Of a DNA stretch of 63,656 bases, positions 34,428-43,016 are shown in pieces. The first letter of the stretch is position 1, and each line of letters opens with the position of its first letter. This stretch comes from an uncultured Bacteroidaceae bacterium (lineage in GTDB: Bacteria > Bacteroidota > Bacteroidia > Bacteroidales > Bacteroidaceae). The position numbers and the translations under genes were made by a program. A model generated the notes under the pieces. That model had not been told where the DNA came from. It was given only the letters and a program-made list of their open reading frames with translations, and did not search any database. The DNA lies in NCBI GenBank assembly GCA_944320955.1, contig CALUJL010000033.1, positions 1 through 63,656 of the forward strand, written 5' to 3'.

Positions 34428-35696
34428 ATGAAAATACTCTTGTTAGGATCCGGCGGACGCGAGCACGCGATGGCCTGGAAGATTGCACAAAGTCCGAAAG
34501 TGGAGGAGCTCTACATCGCCCCGGGCAATGCCGGGACGCGCGAAGTGGGGGAGAACCTGCCCCTTTCCGTCACCGATTTCCCGGCCGTCAAGGCCGCCGT
34601 CCTGCAGAAGGGCATCGACATGCTGGTCGTAGGCCCCGAGGTTCCGCTCGTCGAGGGCATAGCCGACTACTTCGAGGCCGACCCCGAGTTGCGGCACGTC
34701 CCCGTCATCGGGCCGAAAAAGGCAGGCGCCGCCCTGGAGGGCAGCAAGGAATTTGCCAAAGGCTTCATGCAGCGCCACGGCATTCCCACGGCGCGCTACC
34801 GCAGTTTCACCCCCGCCACGCTCGAAGAGGGCTGCGCCTTCCTGGAGACACTGCAGCCGCCCTACGTCCTGAAGGCCGACGGTCTCTGCGCCGGCAAGGG
34901 CGTCCTCATCCTCCCGACGCTGGACGAAGCCAAGCACGAGCTGCAGGAAATGCTCGGAGGCATGTTCGGCGATGCGTCGAACACGGTGGTCATCGAAGAA
35001 TTTCTCTCGGGCATCGAGTGCTCCGTCTTCGTGCTTACCGATGGCGAGCACTACAAGATTCTCCCCGAAGCCAAGGACTACAAGCGCATCGGCGAGGGCG
35101 ATACCGGCCTGAACACCGGGGGGATGGGCAGCGTTTCGCCCGTGCCTTTTGCCGACAGCGGCTTCATGCAGAAGGTGGAGGAGCGCATCGTCCGGCCTAC
35201 GATTGAAGGACTTCGGGCCGAAGGCATACCGTATAAGGGATTCATCTTCCTGGGCTTGATCAACGTAGGCGGGGAGCCGATGGTCATCGAGTACAACGTC
35301 CGCATGGGCGACCCCGAGACGGAATCCGTCATGCTCCGCATCAAGAGCGACCTGGTGGAGCTCTTCGAGGGCGTGGCCGACGGCACTCTGGACCGGAAGA
35401 CGCTGGAGGTGGACCCGCGCACGGCAGTGTGCGTGATGCTCGTATCGGGCGGTTATCCCGGCAAGTACGACAAGGGTTACGAAATGACGGGGCTGGATGC
35501 CGTCGAGGGCAGCCTGCTTTTCCATGCCGGCACCCGCGCCGAGCAGGGCAAGGTGCTCACCGACGGCGGCCGCGTGCTGGCCGTCAGCTCCTACGGCGGC
35601 AGCATTGCCGAGGCATTGGCCCGCTCTTTCCGGGGCGCGGAGCAGATCGGTTTCGAAAAGAAGTACTTCCGCCGCGACATCGGCTTCGACCTGTAA
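34428..35696 (+). CDS. purD: Phosphoribosylamine--glycine ligase
   Basis: A 422-residue ATP-grasp enzyme that joins glycine to phosphoribosylamine in step two of purine synthesis. Signatures are [18 protein letters not shown] at the N-terminus, [23 protein letters not shown] and the metal/ATP segment [11 protein letters not shown]. Length is typical. It is followed after 10 nt by an unknown membrane protein gene. Confidence 0.96.
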   Translation: MKILLLGSGGREHAMAWKIAQSPKVEELYIAPGNAGTREVGENLPLSVTDFPAVKAAVLQKGIDMLVVGPEVPLVEGIADYFEADPELRHVPVIGPKKAGAALEGSKEFAKGFMQRHGIPTARYRSFTPATLEEGCAFLETLQPPYVLKADGLCAGKGVLILPTLDEAKHELQEMLGGMFGDASNTVVIEEFLSGIECSVFVLTDGEHYKILPEAKDYKRIGEGDTGLNTGGMGSVSPVPFADSGFMQKVEERIVRPTIEGLRAEGIPYKGFIFLGLINVGGEPMVIEYNVRMGDPETESVMLRIKSDLVELFEGVADGTLDRKTLEVDPRTAVCVMLVSGGYPGKYDKGYEMTGLDAVEGSLLFHAGTRAEQGKVLTDGGRVLAVSSYGGSIAEALARSFRGAEQIGFEKKYFRRDIGFDL

Positions 35697-35706
35697 GGAG
35701 ATCGGC

Positions 35707-36702
35707 ATGCGTCGGCAGAAGAAAACCTTTCAGCAGCGCGTCGTCCTCTACGGGCGCGCCCTGCCCTTGATGCTCTTCCTGCTGCTCGGGAGCTGGGTCG
35801 TTTCGCTCTATGTGGAGCCGTCCGTCCCGGCGGGGGGCGGCAGTCTGTTGCAGGAGATGCTCACCGGGTTGCTGCCCGGCGAGCGCCGCCTGCAGCTGGG
35901 TGCAGGGCTTTTGCTCTACGTGGGCATCGGCTTTCTGCTCATCCCGCTCAATACGCAGCTGGTTTTCATCCGCGCCCGTGCCTCGGCGCAGACTACGTTT
36001 TTCTTCTTCTGGCTGGCCCTTTTGCCTTTTCTCCACGCATCGCTCTATGCGCTTTGCCCCCTCTTTTTCTTCCTGCTGTCGCTGTTTTGCCTGACGGCCG
36101 CCTATCAGGACCCGCGCCCGATGGGCCTCGTCTACCATGCCCTGCTGTGCCTGGGGCTGGCTGTATGCTTCGCTCCCGGGCTGTTGTTGCTCCTGCCGGC
36201 TTACGCGGTGGGGGCGGGTCTGTTCCGTATCTGCACGTGGCGCAACCTGCTGGCCGGCGTGTTGGGCCTGCTCTTTGCTGCCGTTTTGTTTACGGCCGTT
36301 GCCTGGTCGCTGGGCGAGCCGCTCTTGCTTTTCGGACAGTTCGACCGCTTTTTTGCCCAAGTGTTGCTCCCTTGTTCCGGACGCCCTTGGTGGGCGATGG
36401 TCCTCGTAGGCTATCAGGCGCTGTTGTTGCTGGCCACGCTCCTGACTTATTGGCTCAAACGGCCGAAGACCGGAGTGCGGGCCCACGATTTCCTCAACTT
36501 CTTTTTTCTTGTCGAGGTGCTCCTCTTGGCGGGCATGGGGCTGCGCCCGGAGTTTTTGCCTGTACTTCTGCCGCTCTCGCTCGTGTGCCTTTCGTTTGTC
36601 GAGGGCTACTTTTTCACTACCGTCTATACGAAAGGGACGAACGTCCTCTTCGCCTTGGGTCTCTTCGTGCCGGTGGTTTTGTATTTCGCTTTCCTCTTAT
36701 GA
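35707..36702 (+). CDS. Polytopic membrane protein of unknown function
   Basis: A 331-residue integral membrane protein with a basic N-terminus (MRRQKKTFQQR) and about eight or nine hydrophobic helices; no catalytic or transport motif is recognised. It lies between purD and a metal-binding lipoprotein gene, which it overlaps by four bases (ATGA). It is tempting to read it as the permease of the following ABC system, but it lacks the ABC-3 permease pattern, and similar membrane proteins of unknown function follow purD in related genomes as far as I recall. Confidence 0.75.
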   Translation: MRRQKKTFQQRVVLYGRALPLMLFLLLGSWVVSLYVEPSVPAGGGSLLQEMLTGLLPGERRLQLGAGLLLYVGIGFLLIPLNTQLVFIRARASAQTTFFFFWLALLPFLHASLYALCPLFFFLLSLFCLTAAYQDPRPMGLVYHALLCLGLAVCFAPGLLLLLPAYAVGAGLFRICTWRNLLAGVLGLLFAAVLFTAVAWSLGEPLLLFGQFDRFFAQVLLPCSGRPWWAMVLVGYQALLLLATLLTYWLKRPKTGVRAHDFLNFFFLVEVLLLAGMGLRPEFLPVLLPLSLVCLSFVEGYFFTTVYTKGTNVLFALGLFVPVVLYFAFLL

Positions 36703-37559
36703 AGAAAACTTTTCGTTCCCTCCTCCTGCTCCTGCTGCTCACCATCGGCCTGGGCATGGGGGGATGCCGTCCCGCCCCTGCCGCTTCGGACCGGCCGGTG
36801 CTCCTCGTCTCGATAGCCCCGCTGCAGTATCTGCTCGATTCCCTTGCGGGTGGGCGCATGGAGGTGCAGGCCCTCGTGCCCCGCGGGGCAAGTCCGGAGA
36901 CGTTCGAGCCCTCGCCGGCGCAGGTGCTCCTCTTCGGGAAAGCCGCGGGCTATGCAGGCATCGGGCTCATCGGCTTCGAGCGGGCCTGGGCCGGGCGCAT
37001 AGCCCGGGAATATCCCGGCCTGCCCTTTTGTAACCTCTCCGAGGGGCTTCCGCTCATCGGCGACAGCCTCCGCCCCGATCCCCACGTGTGGATGTCGCCG
37101 CGCAACATGGCCTCCATGGCTTCCCGCGCCTGCCGTTTCCTGTGCGGCGTAGACCCGGAGGGCGCCGGCTTCTACCGCGGCCGCCGCGACCGCCTGCTCC
37201 GCCGCCTGGCCCTCCTCTCCGATTCGGTCCGCTCCCTGCTCCCCGCGCAGCCCGTGGCCTTTGTCTCCTACCACCCCACGCTTACGTATTTTGCCCGCGA
37301 GTACGGCCTGACGCAGATCCCCATCGAGGCCGACGGGAAGGAACCCTCGGCGCGGCGCCTCAGGGAGCTTGCCGCTACGGTCCGCGAGAGCCGTGCCCGG
37401 GTGATATTCGTGCAGCCGGAATTCGGCAAAAGGCCCGCACAGAACCTCTCCGAGGCCACGGGGCTCCCCATCGAGACCGTCGACCCGCTTTCGCCGGACT
37501 GGGAGCGGGAACTCCTGCGCCTGGCCTCCCTTTTGGGAAAATATGCCTCCGCACGATAG
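36699..37559 (+). CDS. Metal ABC transporter substrate-binding lipoprotein (ZnuA/TroA-like)
   Basis: A 286-residue cluster A-1 solute-binding protein for Zn or Mn. Signal peptide with lipobox LGMGGC; VLLVSIAPLQYLLDSLAGGR is the typical start of the fold; metal-site histidines are seen in DPHVWMSPRN and FVSYHPTLTYFAREYGL. The first expected metal ligand (His of a PHxxEP motif) reads Glu in SPETFEPSP. The His-rich loop of ZnuA is absent. It is coupled to the membrane gene upstream and precedes the ABC ATPase by 17 nt. Confidence 0.87.
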   Translation: MKKTFRSLLLLLLLTIGLGMGGCRPAPAASDRPVLLVSIAPLQYLLDSLAGGRMEVQALVPRGASPETFEPSPAQVLLFGKAAGYAGIGLIGFERAWAGRIAREYPGLPFCNLSEGLPLIGDSLRPDPHVWMSPRNMASMASRACRFLCGVDPEGAGFYRGRRDRLLRRLALLSDSVRSLLPAQPVAFVSYHPTLTYFAREYGLTQIPIEADGKEPSARRLRELAATVRESRARVIFVQPEFGKRPAQNLSEATGLPIETVDPLSPDWERELLRLASLLGKYASAR

Positions 37560-37576
37560 AAAAACACCATCCGCCC

Positions 37577-38233
37577 ATGCCGCAAACCGATACCCCCCTC
37601 ACCCCCGACCTGCTGATCCGGACCGAAAAACTGACCCTCGTGCGCGGCGGATACCCCGTCGTCGACCGGCTCGACCTGCAGGTCTCCCGCCGCGAGTACC
37701 TCGCCGTCCTCGGCCACAACGGCAGCGGGAAGACCACCCTGCTGCGCCTCCTGCTCGGACTGCTGCGCCCCACGTCGGGCCGCGTCCGCTACTTCCGCGA
37801 CGGCCGCGAGGTGCGCCGCCTCAACATGGGCTACCTTCCCCAGCAAAGCCGCCTCGACCCGCGCTTTCCCATCACGGTGGGCGAAGTGGCCGCCAGCGGC
37901 CTGCTCTCGCGGCGCAGCCTCTTCCGCCGCATCACTCCCGCCCAGCACAGCCGCATCGGGCAGCTGCTCGACGGAGCGGGCCTCCTATCCCTGGCCGGCC
38001 GTCCCATCGGGCACCTGAGCGGGGGCGAACTGCAGCGCGTGCTGCTCGTACGCGCCCTCGCCGCCGACCCGGAAGTGCTGCTTCTCGACGAGCCGGGCAC
38101 CTACATGGACGCCGCTTCCCAAGACTTCCTGCGCCGCCTCCTCCTGGCCGAGGCGCAGCGGCGCGCCGTCATCGTAGTGACCCACAACCCGCAGGACCTG
38201 CTCCCGCCCGGGGCACGCCTGCTCCGGCTCTGA
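37577..38233 (+). CDS. Metal ABC transporter ATP-binding protein
   Basis: A 218-residue ABC ATPase of the zinc/manganese (ZnuC/MntB) group: Walker A GHNGSGKTT, Q-loop GYLPQQSRLD, signature HLSGGELQR, Walker B EVLLLDEPGTYMD and His switch VVTHNP. It should energise metal import with the lipoprotein encoded upstream. No permease gene follows; the next 280 nt hold repeat cluster 8 and the GH43 promoter. Confidence 0.9.
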   Translation: MPQTDTPLTPDLLIRTEKLTLVRGGYPVVDRLDLQVSRREYLAVLGHNGSGKTTLLRLLLGLLRPTSGRVRYFRDGREVRRLNMGYLPQQSRLDPRFPITVGEVAASGLLSRRSLFRRITPAQHSRIGQLLDGAGLLSLAGRPIGHLSGGELQRVLLVRALAADPEVLLLDEPGTYMDAASQDFLRRLLLAEAQRRAVIVVTHNPQDLLPPGARLLRL

Positions 38234-38265
38234 ACCGCCCCGCCGCGGCAGGGCGGAACCTCCGC

Positions 38266-38382
38266 AGGAAAGCAGAAAAACATGCAGGGCTTCCGGGGAA
38301 AACATGCAGTGCTTTTCAGAAAAACATGCAGCGCTTTTCCCCGGAAGCCCTGCCGCTTTTTCCGTGAAGCGGCGCATCTTTC
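38266..38382. repeat. Dispersed repeat cluster 8 (left copy flanking GH43)
   Basis: Five tandem units of about 22 nt with ACATGCAG or CTGCCGC cores. Bases 38281-38371 match cluster 9 (40326-40394) in the same orientation, identical except for one extra 22-nt unit at 38310-38331. Confidence 0.85.
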
Positions 38383-38439
38383 GTCCTGCCGCGCTGCGGG
38401 AGCAGGAAATAGTCTATGCCGAAAAGGCTGTTGCGCCGC

Positions 38440-38470
38440 TTGCGCGGGTGGAAATCTCATAGTATCTTTG
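38440..38470 (+). promoter_or_regulatory. Promoter of GH43 gene
   Basis: TTG (38440-38442), 20 nt, then TATCTTTG (38463-38470): a full Bacteroidetes-type promoter. The CDS starts 41 nt downstream at 38512; earlier ATGs (38416) lie upstream of the promoter. Confidence 0.65.
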
Positions 38471-38511
38471 ATGCAAGAAACAAACTGGAAAAACGAAAAA
38501 AACAGAAGAGC

Positions 38512-40299
38512 ATGATGAAAAAACTGAGACACTTTTTGCTGGCCGCTGCCGTGGGGCTTTTGGCCGCGGCACCGCTTTCCCCGGCCGGGGCACAGGCTTA
38601 TTCCGTTCCCCTGGCCGACATTTGGCTGAGCGACCCGTGCGTCCTGGCCGATTGGGAGACGATGACGTACTACATGACCGGCACTTGGGGGCGCATGCGC
38701 CTCAGCCGCGACCTGAGCACGTGGACGGAAGAGCGGAAAGTGGCAGCCACGGACAACGTAGGCTGGATGGGTACCAATCCCGCTATCTGGGCCGCCGAGT
38801 TGCACCGCTACAACGGGAAGTATTATTACTTCGCTACTTTTAATAACGACGCGGGCGGAACGACGCGCCGCTCCGTGCATATCCTGCAGAGCGACCGCCC
38901 CGAAGGACCCTATCGGGCCATCGATCCCGACAAAATCTATACCCCTTCGGCCAAGCCGACGCTCGACGGGACGCTCTGGGTGGAGGAGGAAAAGCCCTAT
39001 TTGGTCTACTGTTATGAGTGGACCAAGAGCCCCAATGGCGGAACCATCGAGTACATGGAACTGGCCGACGACCTCAGTTCGACGCGCGGCACGGTGCGCG
39101 AGATGCTGCGCGCCAACCAGGCCGAGTGGAACCTGCACGGCGGAGTGACCGACGGCCCCTGGCTTTTCCGCACGGGCACCGGGCGTTTGGGCATGATCTG
39201 GTCGAGCTGGCGCGGCGCGGACTATGCGACTGGCGTGGCTTACTCCGCATCGGGCACGCTTGCGGGGCCGTGGGTGCACGAGAAAGACCCGATAGTCCCG
39301 ATGAATTACGGCCACGGCATGATCTTCCAGACCTTCGAGGGGCGCTGGCTGCTCTGCATCCACAGCCACAAAGGTGACTCGCAAAACAATGAGCGCCATC
39401 CCGTATTCTTCGATGTGGACTTCTCCGGCGACAAACTGGTGGTGGGCGGCCGGTACATCCCGCAGCCCCTGACGCTGGAGGAGGAAGCGGGCGTGGCCGC
39501 CCGGGTGCTGGAAACGCTGGAGAGCGGCTCCGCCGAAGCCGTGGCCCTGCAGGAGCAGATAGAGAAAAGCCGGGAGCTGCTTCCAGACTCCTGGACGCAG
39601 GCCGACGTGGCCCGCCTGCGCAATTATGAAATCTGGGCTAAGGCCGGGCTGTTTTCGGCTTCCGAATCGAATCCCGTGGCGACGCATTTCGTGCAGAACC
39701 CTACGTTCGACCTGGACGGCGCCATGTGGACCACTTATTGCAAGGAGGGCTATTCCATACAGAACCACCAGATCAACAACAATCAGGCCGGGGATTTCAG
39801 CGGCAACTTCTTCGAACTCTGGGATAGTGAGCCCTTCTGCGGCGGAGTGCGGCAGGAAGTGGAGAACATCCCCAACGGGAAGTATGAACTCTCGATAGCC
39901 GCTTTCAGCTGGACGCCCTCGTCGGGTGGACGCGGGGCCTATGTCTTTGGAAACGGGGAGCGGGCCTACGTCACTTCTTCCACGCCCCAGACTTATACGA
40001 TGCAGGTGGACGTGACGGACAACCGGCTGGTCTGCGGCCTTGCGCAGGACGAACCGCTATCCGGATGGGTGGGGCTCGACAATGTGCGGCTCACCTATCT
40101 GGGCAATGCCCCTACGGGTGTGGAGGAAGTGGAGACCGGGAGAGAGAAGCCGGAGCTCGTGGGTGTCGACTATTATACGGCGGACGGGCGGAAACTGCCC
40201 TCGGGCGAAACCCCTTCCGGCGGCGTTGTCATCGAGCGGAAGAGCTATTCCGACCGCTCCCTGCGGGTGGAGAAAAGGATAGTCCAGCCCCGGCGGTGA
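38512..40299 (+). CDS. GH43-family glycosidase with C-terminal carbohydrate-binding-like domain
   Basis: A 595-residue secreted enzyme. The signal peptide ends SPAGAQA. A five-bladed propeller of GH43/clan F type follows, with base Asp in LSDPCVLADW; the position of the usual acid Glu in an EGP motif reads Asp (GVTDGPWLF), and I do not know if that is normal for its subfamily. After a helical linker comes a jelly-roll-like module (about residues 400-540). The last ~50 residues (YYTADGRKLPSGE) look like a type-A sorting-like tail. Such enzymes act on arabinan, xylan or galactan. It sits between direct repeats (clusters 8 and 9) and upstream of an arabinofuranosidase. Confidence 0.85.
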   Translation: MMKKLRHFLLAAAVGLLAAAPLSPAGAQAYSVPLADIWLSDPCVLADWETMTYYMTGTWGRMRLSRDLSTWTEERKVAATDNVGWMGTNPAIWAAELHRYNGKYYYFATFNNDAGGTTRRSVHILQSDRPEGPYRAIDPDKIYTPSAKPTLDGTLWVEEEKPYLVYCYEWTKSPNGGTIEYMELADDLSSTRGTVREMLRANQAEWNLHGGVTDGPWLFRTGTGRLGMIWSSWRGADYATGVAYSASGTLAGPWVHEKDPIVPMNYGHGMIFQTFEGRWLLCIHSHKGDSQNNERHPVFFDVDFSGDKLVVGGRYIPQPLTLEEEAGVAARVLETLESGSAEAVALQEQIEKSRELLPDSWTQADVARLRNYEIWAKAGLFSASESNPVATHFVQNPTFDLDGAMWTTYCKEGYSIQNHQINNNQAGDFSGNFFELWDSEPFCGGVRQEVENIPNGKYELSIAAFSWTPSSGGRGAYVFGNGERAYVTSSTPQTYTMQVDVTDNRLVCGLAQDEPLSGWVGLDNVRLTYLGNAPTGVEEVETGREKPELVGVDYYTADGRKLPSGETPSGGVVIERKSYSDRSLRVEKRIVQPRR

Positions 40300-40316
40300 A
40301 GTACGCCTTCGGTGTC

Positions 40317-40407
40317 TGGAAAAAACATGCAGGGCTTCCGGGGAAAACATGCAGCGCTTTTCCCCGGAAGCCCTGCCGCTTTTTCCGTGAAGCGCCCGCA
40401 CTTCCGC
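40317..40407. repeat. Dispersed repeat cluster 9 (right copy flanking GH43)
   Basis: Four units; 40326-40394 is a direct repeat of 38281-38371 lacking one 22-nt unit. Confidence 0.85.
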
Positions 40408-40515
40408 CACAGGGCGGGGCATTGCTGCCCGGGCGGGTGAGGCGGCGGGAACGGTTTGTGCTGCAGAGGACGCAAATATCGGGCTGCGGAGGGGCGGAAA
40501 TCCGGCGGGGAATCG

Positions 40516-40523
40516 TACATTTG
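40516..40523 (+). promoter_or_regulatory. -7 promoter element of arabinofuranosidase gene
   Basis: TACATTTG, 55 nt upstream of ATG 40579; no TTG at the expected -33 position. Confidence 0.45.
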
Positions 40524-40578
40524 CAGCAGCCCGGCGCGAAGGCCGGGCACCGAGTATCAACCTAAAGCCATAAGCACT

Positions 40579-42792
40579 ATGAGAACATTCCGAACCCTCC
40601 TTGCCTCAGCGCTGCTGCTGGCCGCCACGGCCGGCCAGGGGCAGAGCGAGCCCGTGCGCCTGCAAGTGGACGCGGCGACGCAGATCGCCACCGTAACCAA
40701 GCTCTTCAACGGGACAAACATCGAAGACCTAAACAACCAGACCAACGGCGGCATCTTCAGCCAGCTGCTCCACGGCGAGGCATTCGAGGAGAACATGGAC
40801 GTAGACTTCCTTGGCCTTTCGCCGCGCGACTACTCGAAAGTCTACGTTGTCCTCGACGAACGCCGCATTCCGCACCTCATCTCCCAGGCAAATATCTACC
40901 ACCGGATCCGATGGAACAGCCGCACGGAGAAGTACGACGTGAACTCCAAAGACGTCTACGATGCGCCCAAGACGAAACATCCCCTCGTCATTTCCGGGTG
41001 GAAGTTCTGGGGCCGTTTCGTACCGTTCGACTCCATTCCCGCCGATGTGCAGCAGGTCATGCTCGACCGCCTCAACGGGCGCGAGCAAATCTCGAAGTAT
41101 TGGAGTAAACTCACCTCCGGTTCTCCGCAATACCGCTACGAGCTCCTGCGAGACGGGCAGGCCTACATCGGCCGGCAGACGCAGGTTGTACAGTTCGAGG
41201 GCGGCGCGGGCGAAGTGGGGCTCACCAACCACGGGCTCTACCGCATGGGCATAGCCTACGAGAGCGGCAAGCCTTATGAGGGCGTGCTCCGCGTGAAGTC
41301 GGAAAAGCCGCAGACCCTCTACCTCTCCCTGCGGGGCGACGACGGCCAGGTGCTGGCCGAACAGGGATATGAGCTGCGGGGCGACGGGACTTACGAGCGG
41401 GTCGCTTTCCGACTCACTCCCGCTTCCGGCGCGCGGAAGGGCAGTTTCGGCATCGCCCTCAAGGCCCCTGGCCGCATAGACCTGGGCTTCGCCTTCCTCC
41501 AGCCCGGCGAATGGGGCCGCGCGAGCGGCTATCCCATCCGCAAGTCCTTCGTCGACGCGCTGAAACGCCAAGGCATCTCCGCCTTCCGCTACAACGGTTC
41601 GATGGTCGACGTAGGCGCCGACACCTATCTCTACCGCTGGAAACGCATGATAGGCCCGGTGGACGAGCGGCGGACCACCCTGCGTACGGGCTTCAACCTC
41701 TACTCCACGCACAGCTTCGGCTTTATCGAAATGCTCCAGGCCGCCGAGGCCGTGGGCGCGGAGCCCATCATCGGAATGAGCATGGATGAGACGGCCGAGG
41801 ACATCCGCGACTTCGTGGAGTACGTAAACGGCCCCGCTTCTTCCGAATGGGGCGCACTGCGCGCCCGCCACGGCCACCCCGAACCCTACGGGCTGAAGTA
41901 CATCGAGGTCGACAATGAGCGTTTCCTCACACCCGGCTATGCCGAATGCGTCAAGAAGTTCGCCCGCGCCGCCTGGGAAGCCGACCCGCAGATGACCATC
42001 ATGGTCTCCCTCAACATCGGCCGCGACGGCTACAAACGCGGCACGCCGGCCTACGAACTGGCCTCTTCCCTTGCCGGATGGTTCATCGGGCAGGGCAAGG
42101 GCGACCGTTTTGCCTGGGACCCGCACTACAGCGGCGACCGCCGTTTTGCCGACGACCAGGCCTGGTTTGAGAACGAGATGGGCATCACGCTCCAAAAGGA
42201 GCTGGCCAAGGACCATCCGGGCTTCAAGCTCAACCTGCACCCCATGGAGGAAAACGGCTCCCGCTGCGACTGGGACCGCGGACTGGCGCACGCCAGCAAC
42301 TGGAACACCCTGCAGCGCTACGGAAACTGCTTCCGCATGTTGGGAACGGCCAACACCTTCCAGCCGCACCACTTGGAGTATATGTGGGACCAGGGCCGCA
42401 TCCACTACACCTCCGACACACTTTGGTTCCAGCCCTCCGCCTGCATCGACGAGATGATGATGGAGACCTGGAAGCCCAATGTGGTGCAGACCTCCAGCAG
42501 CGACGCCGCGCTCGACATCACGGCCAAGATAAACGACGAGAAGACCGAGATGACGCTCTACATAGCCAATATGAGCGACGAGCCGAGGGAAGCCGTCTTG
42601 GACATCGAGGGCTTCAAGTACCGCACGAAAGCCGAGGTGCAGACCATAGGCGGATGCGACCTGACGGAGTATAACACCCGCGAGAACCCGCAGAACGTGG
42701 CCTTCCGCCCCTCGACGGCCCGTATAGCCAGGAAGAACGCCCGCTACACGTTTCCCCGCTATTCCTATACGGTGATCACCCTGCGGCGGTAG
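40579..42792 (+). CDS. GH51-like alpha-L-arabinofuranosidase
   Basis: A 737-residue secreted enzyme that should release arabinofuranose from arabinan or arabinoxylan. It has a signal peptide (ending AGQGQS), an N-terminal beta sandwich with a carbohydrate-binding insertion (about 190-310), a TIM barrel starting FRYNGSMVD, an acid/base Glu in YIEVDNER and the nucleophile Glu in LHPMEENG. The C-terminal all-beta domain (NMSDEPREAVLDIEG) completes the GH51 plan. Together with GH43 it forms an arabinan-degrading pair. Confidence 0.88.
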   Translation: MRTFRTLLASALLLAATAGQGQSEPVRLQVDAATQIATVTKLFNGTNIEDLNNQTNGGIFSQLLHGEAFEENMDVDFLGLSPRDYSKVYVVLDERRIPHLISQANIYHRIRWNSRTEKYDVNSKDVYDAPKTKHPLVISGWKFWGRFVPFDSIPADVQQVMLDRLNGREQISKYWSKLTSGSPQYRYELLRDGQAYIGRQTQVVQFEGGAGEVGLTNHGLYRMGIAYESGKPYEGVLRVKSEKPQTLYLSLRGDDGQVLAEQGYELRGDGTYERVAFRLTPASGARKGSFGIALKAPGRIDLGFAFLQPGEWGRASGYPIRKSFVDALKRQGISAFRYNGSMVDVGADTYLYRWKRMIGPVDERRTTLRTGFNLYSTHSFGFIEMLQAAEAVGAEPIIGMSMDETAEDIRDFVEYVNGPASSEWGALRARHGHPEPYGLKYIEVDNERFLTPGYAECVKKFARAAWEADPQMTIMVSLNIGRDGYKRGTPAYELASSLAGWFIGQGKGDRFAWDPHYSGDRRFADDQAWFENEMGITLQKELAKDHPGFKLNLHPMEENGSRCDWDRGLAHASNWNTLQRYGNCFRMLGTANTFQPHHLEYMWDQGRIHYTSDTLWFQPSACIDEMMMETWKPNVVQTSSSDAALDITAKINDEKTEMTLYIANMSDEPREAVLDIEGFKYRTKAEVQTIGGCDLTEYNTRENPQNVAFRPSTARIARKNARYTFPRYSYTVITLRR

Positions 42793-42822
42793 CCTCCCGC
42801 CGGCCCGCTGCGGCGGAACGGG

Positions 42823-42890
42823 CGAAAAGTGCTGCCGCTTTTTCCCGGAAGCGCTGCATCTTTTCCCGGAAAGTGCCGCATCTTCTTCCG
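42823..42890. repeat. Dispersed palindromic repeat cluster 10
   Basis: Three to four units (GAAAAGTGCTGCCGCTTTTT, GGAAGCGCTGCATCTTTTCC and variants), followed by a separate CCGGGGC/GCCCCGG inverted repeat at 42908-42923. It lies between two plus-strand genes and may also end transcription. Confidence 0.75.
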
Positions 42891-42958
42891 CCGGGGCCTG
42901 CCTCTTTCCGGGGCAAGCCCCGGCGGCCGCTTTTTGCGGCGGTATCGTCTTTTTTTCT

Positions 42959-42966
42959 TACCTTTT
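42959..42966 (+). promoter_or_regulatory. -7 promoter element of secreted deiminase gene
   Basis: TACCTTTT (one mismatch to TAnnTTTG) with TTG at 42934-42936; ATG follows at 43017. Confidence 0.4.
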
Positions 42967-43016
42967 CCGGCAAAAAGCAAGACATCAAACGAAAATCTCA
43001 AGGAAAGGAAAGACAA

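Noticed and set aside
35707-36702. Membrane protein as the ZnuB-type permease
   Set aside because: Position fits, but no ABC-3 permease motif was seen; kept as unknown.
38266-40407. Tandem ~22-nt repeats considered as CRISPR
   Set aside because: Units are contiguous with no unique spacers, are diverged, and no cas genes are present.
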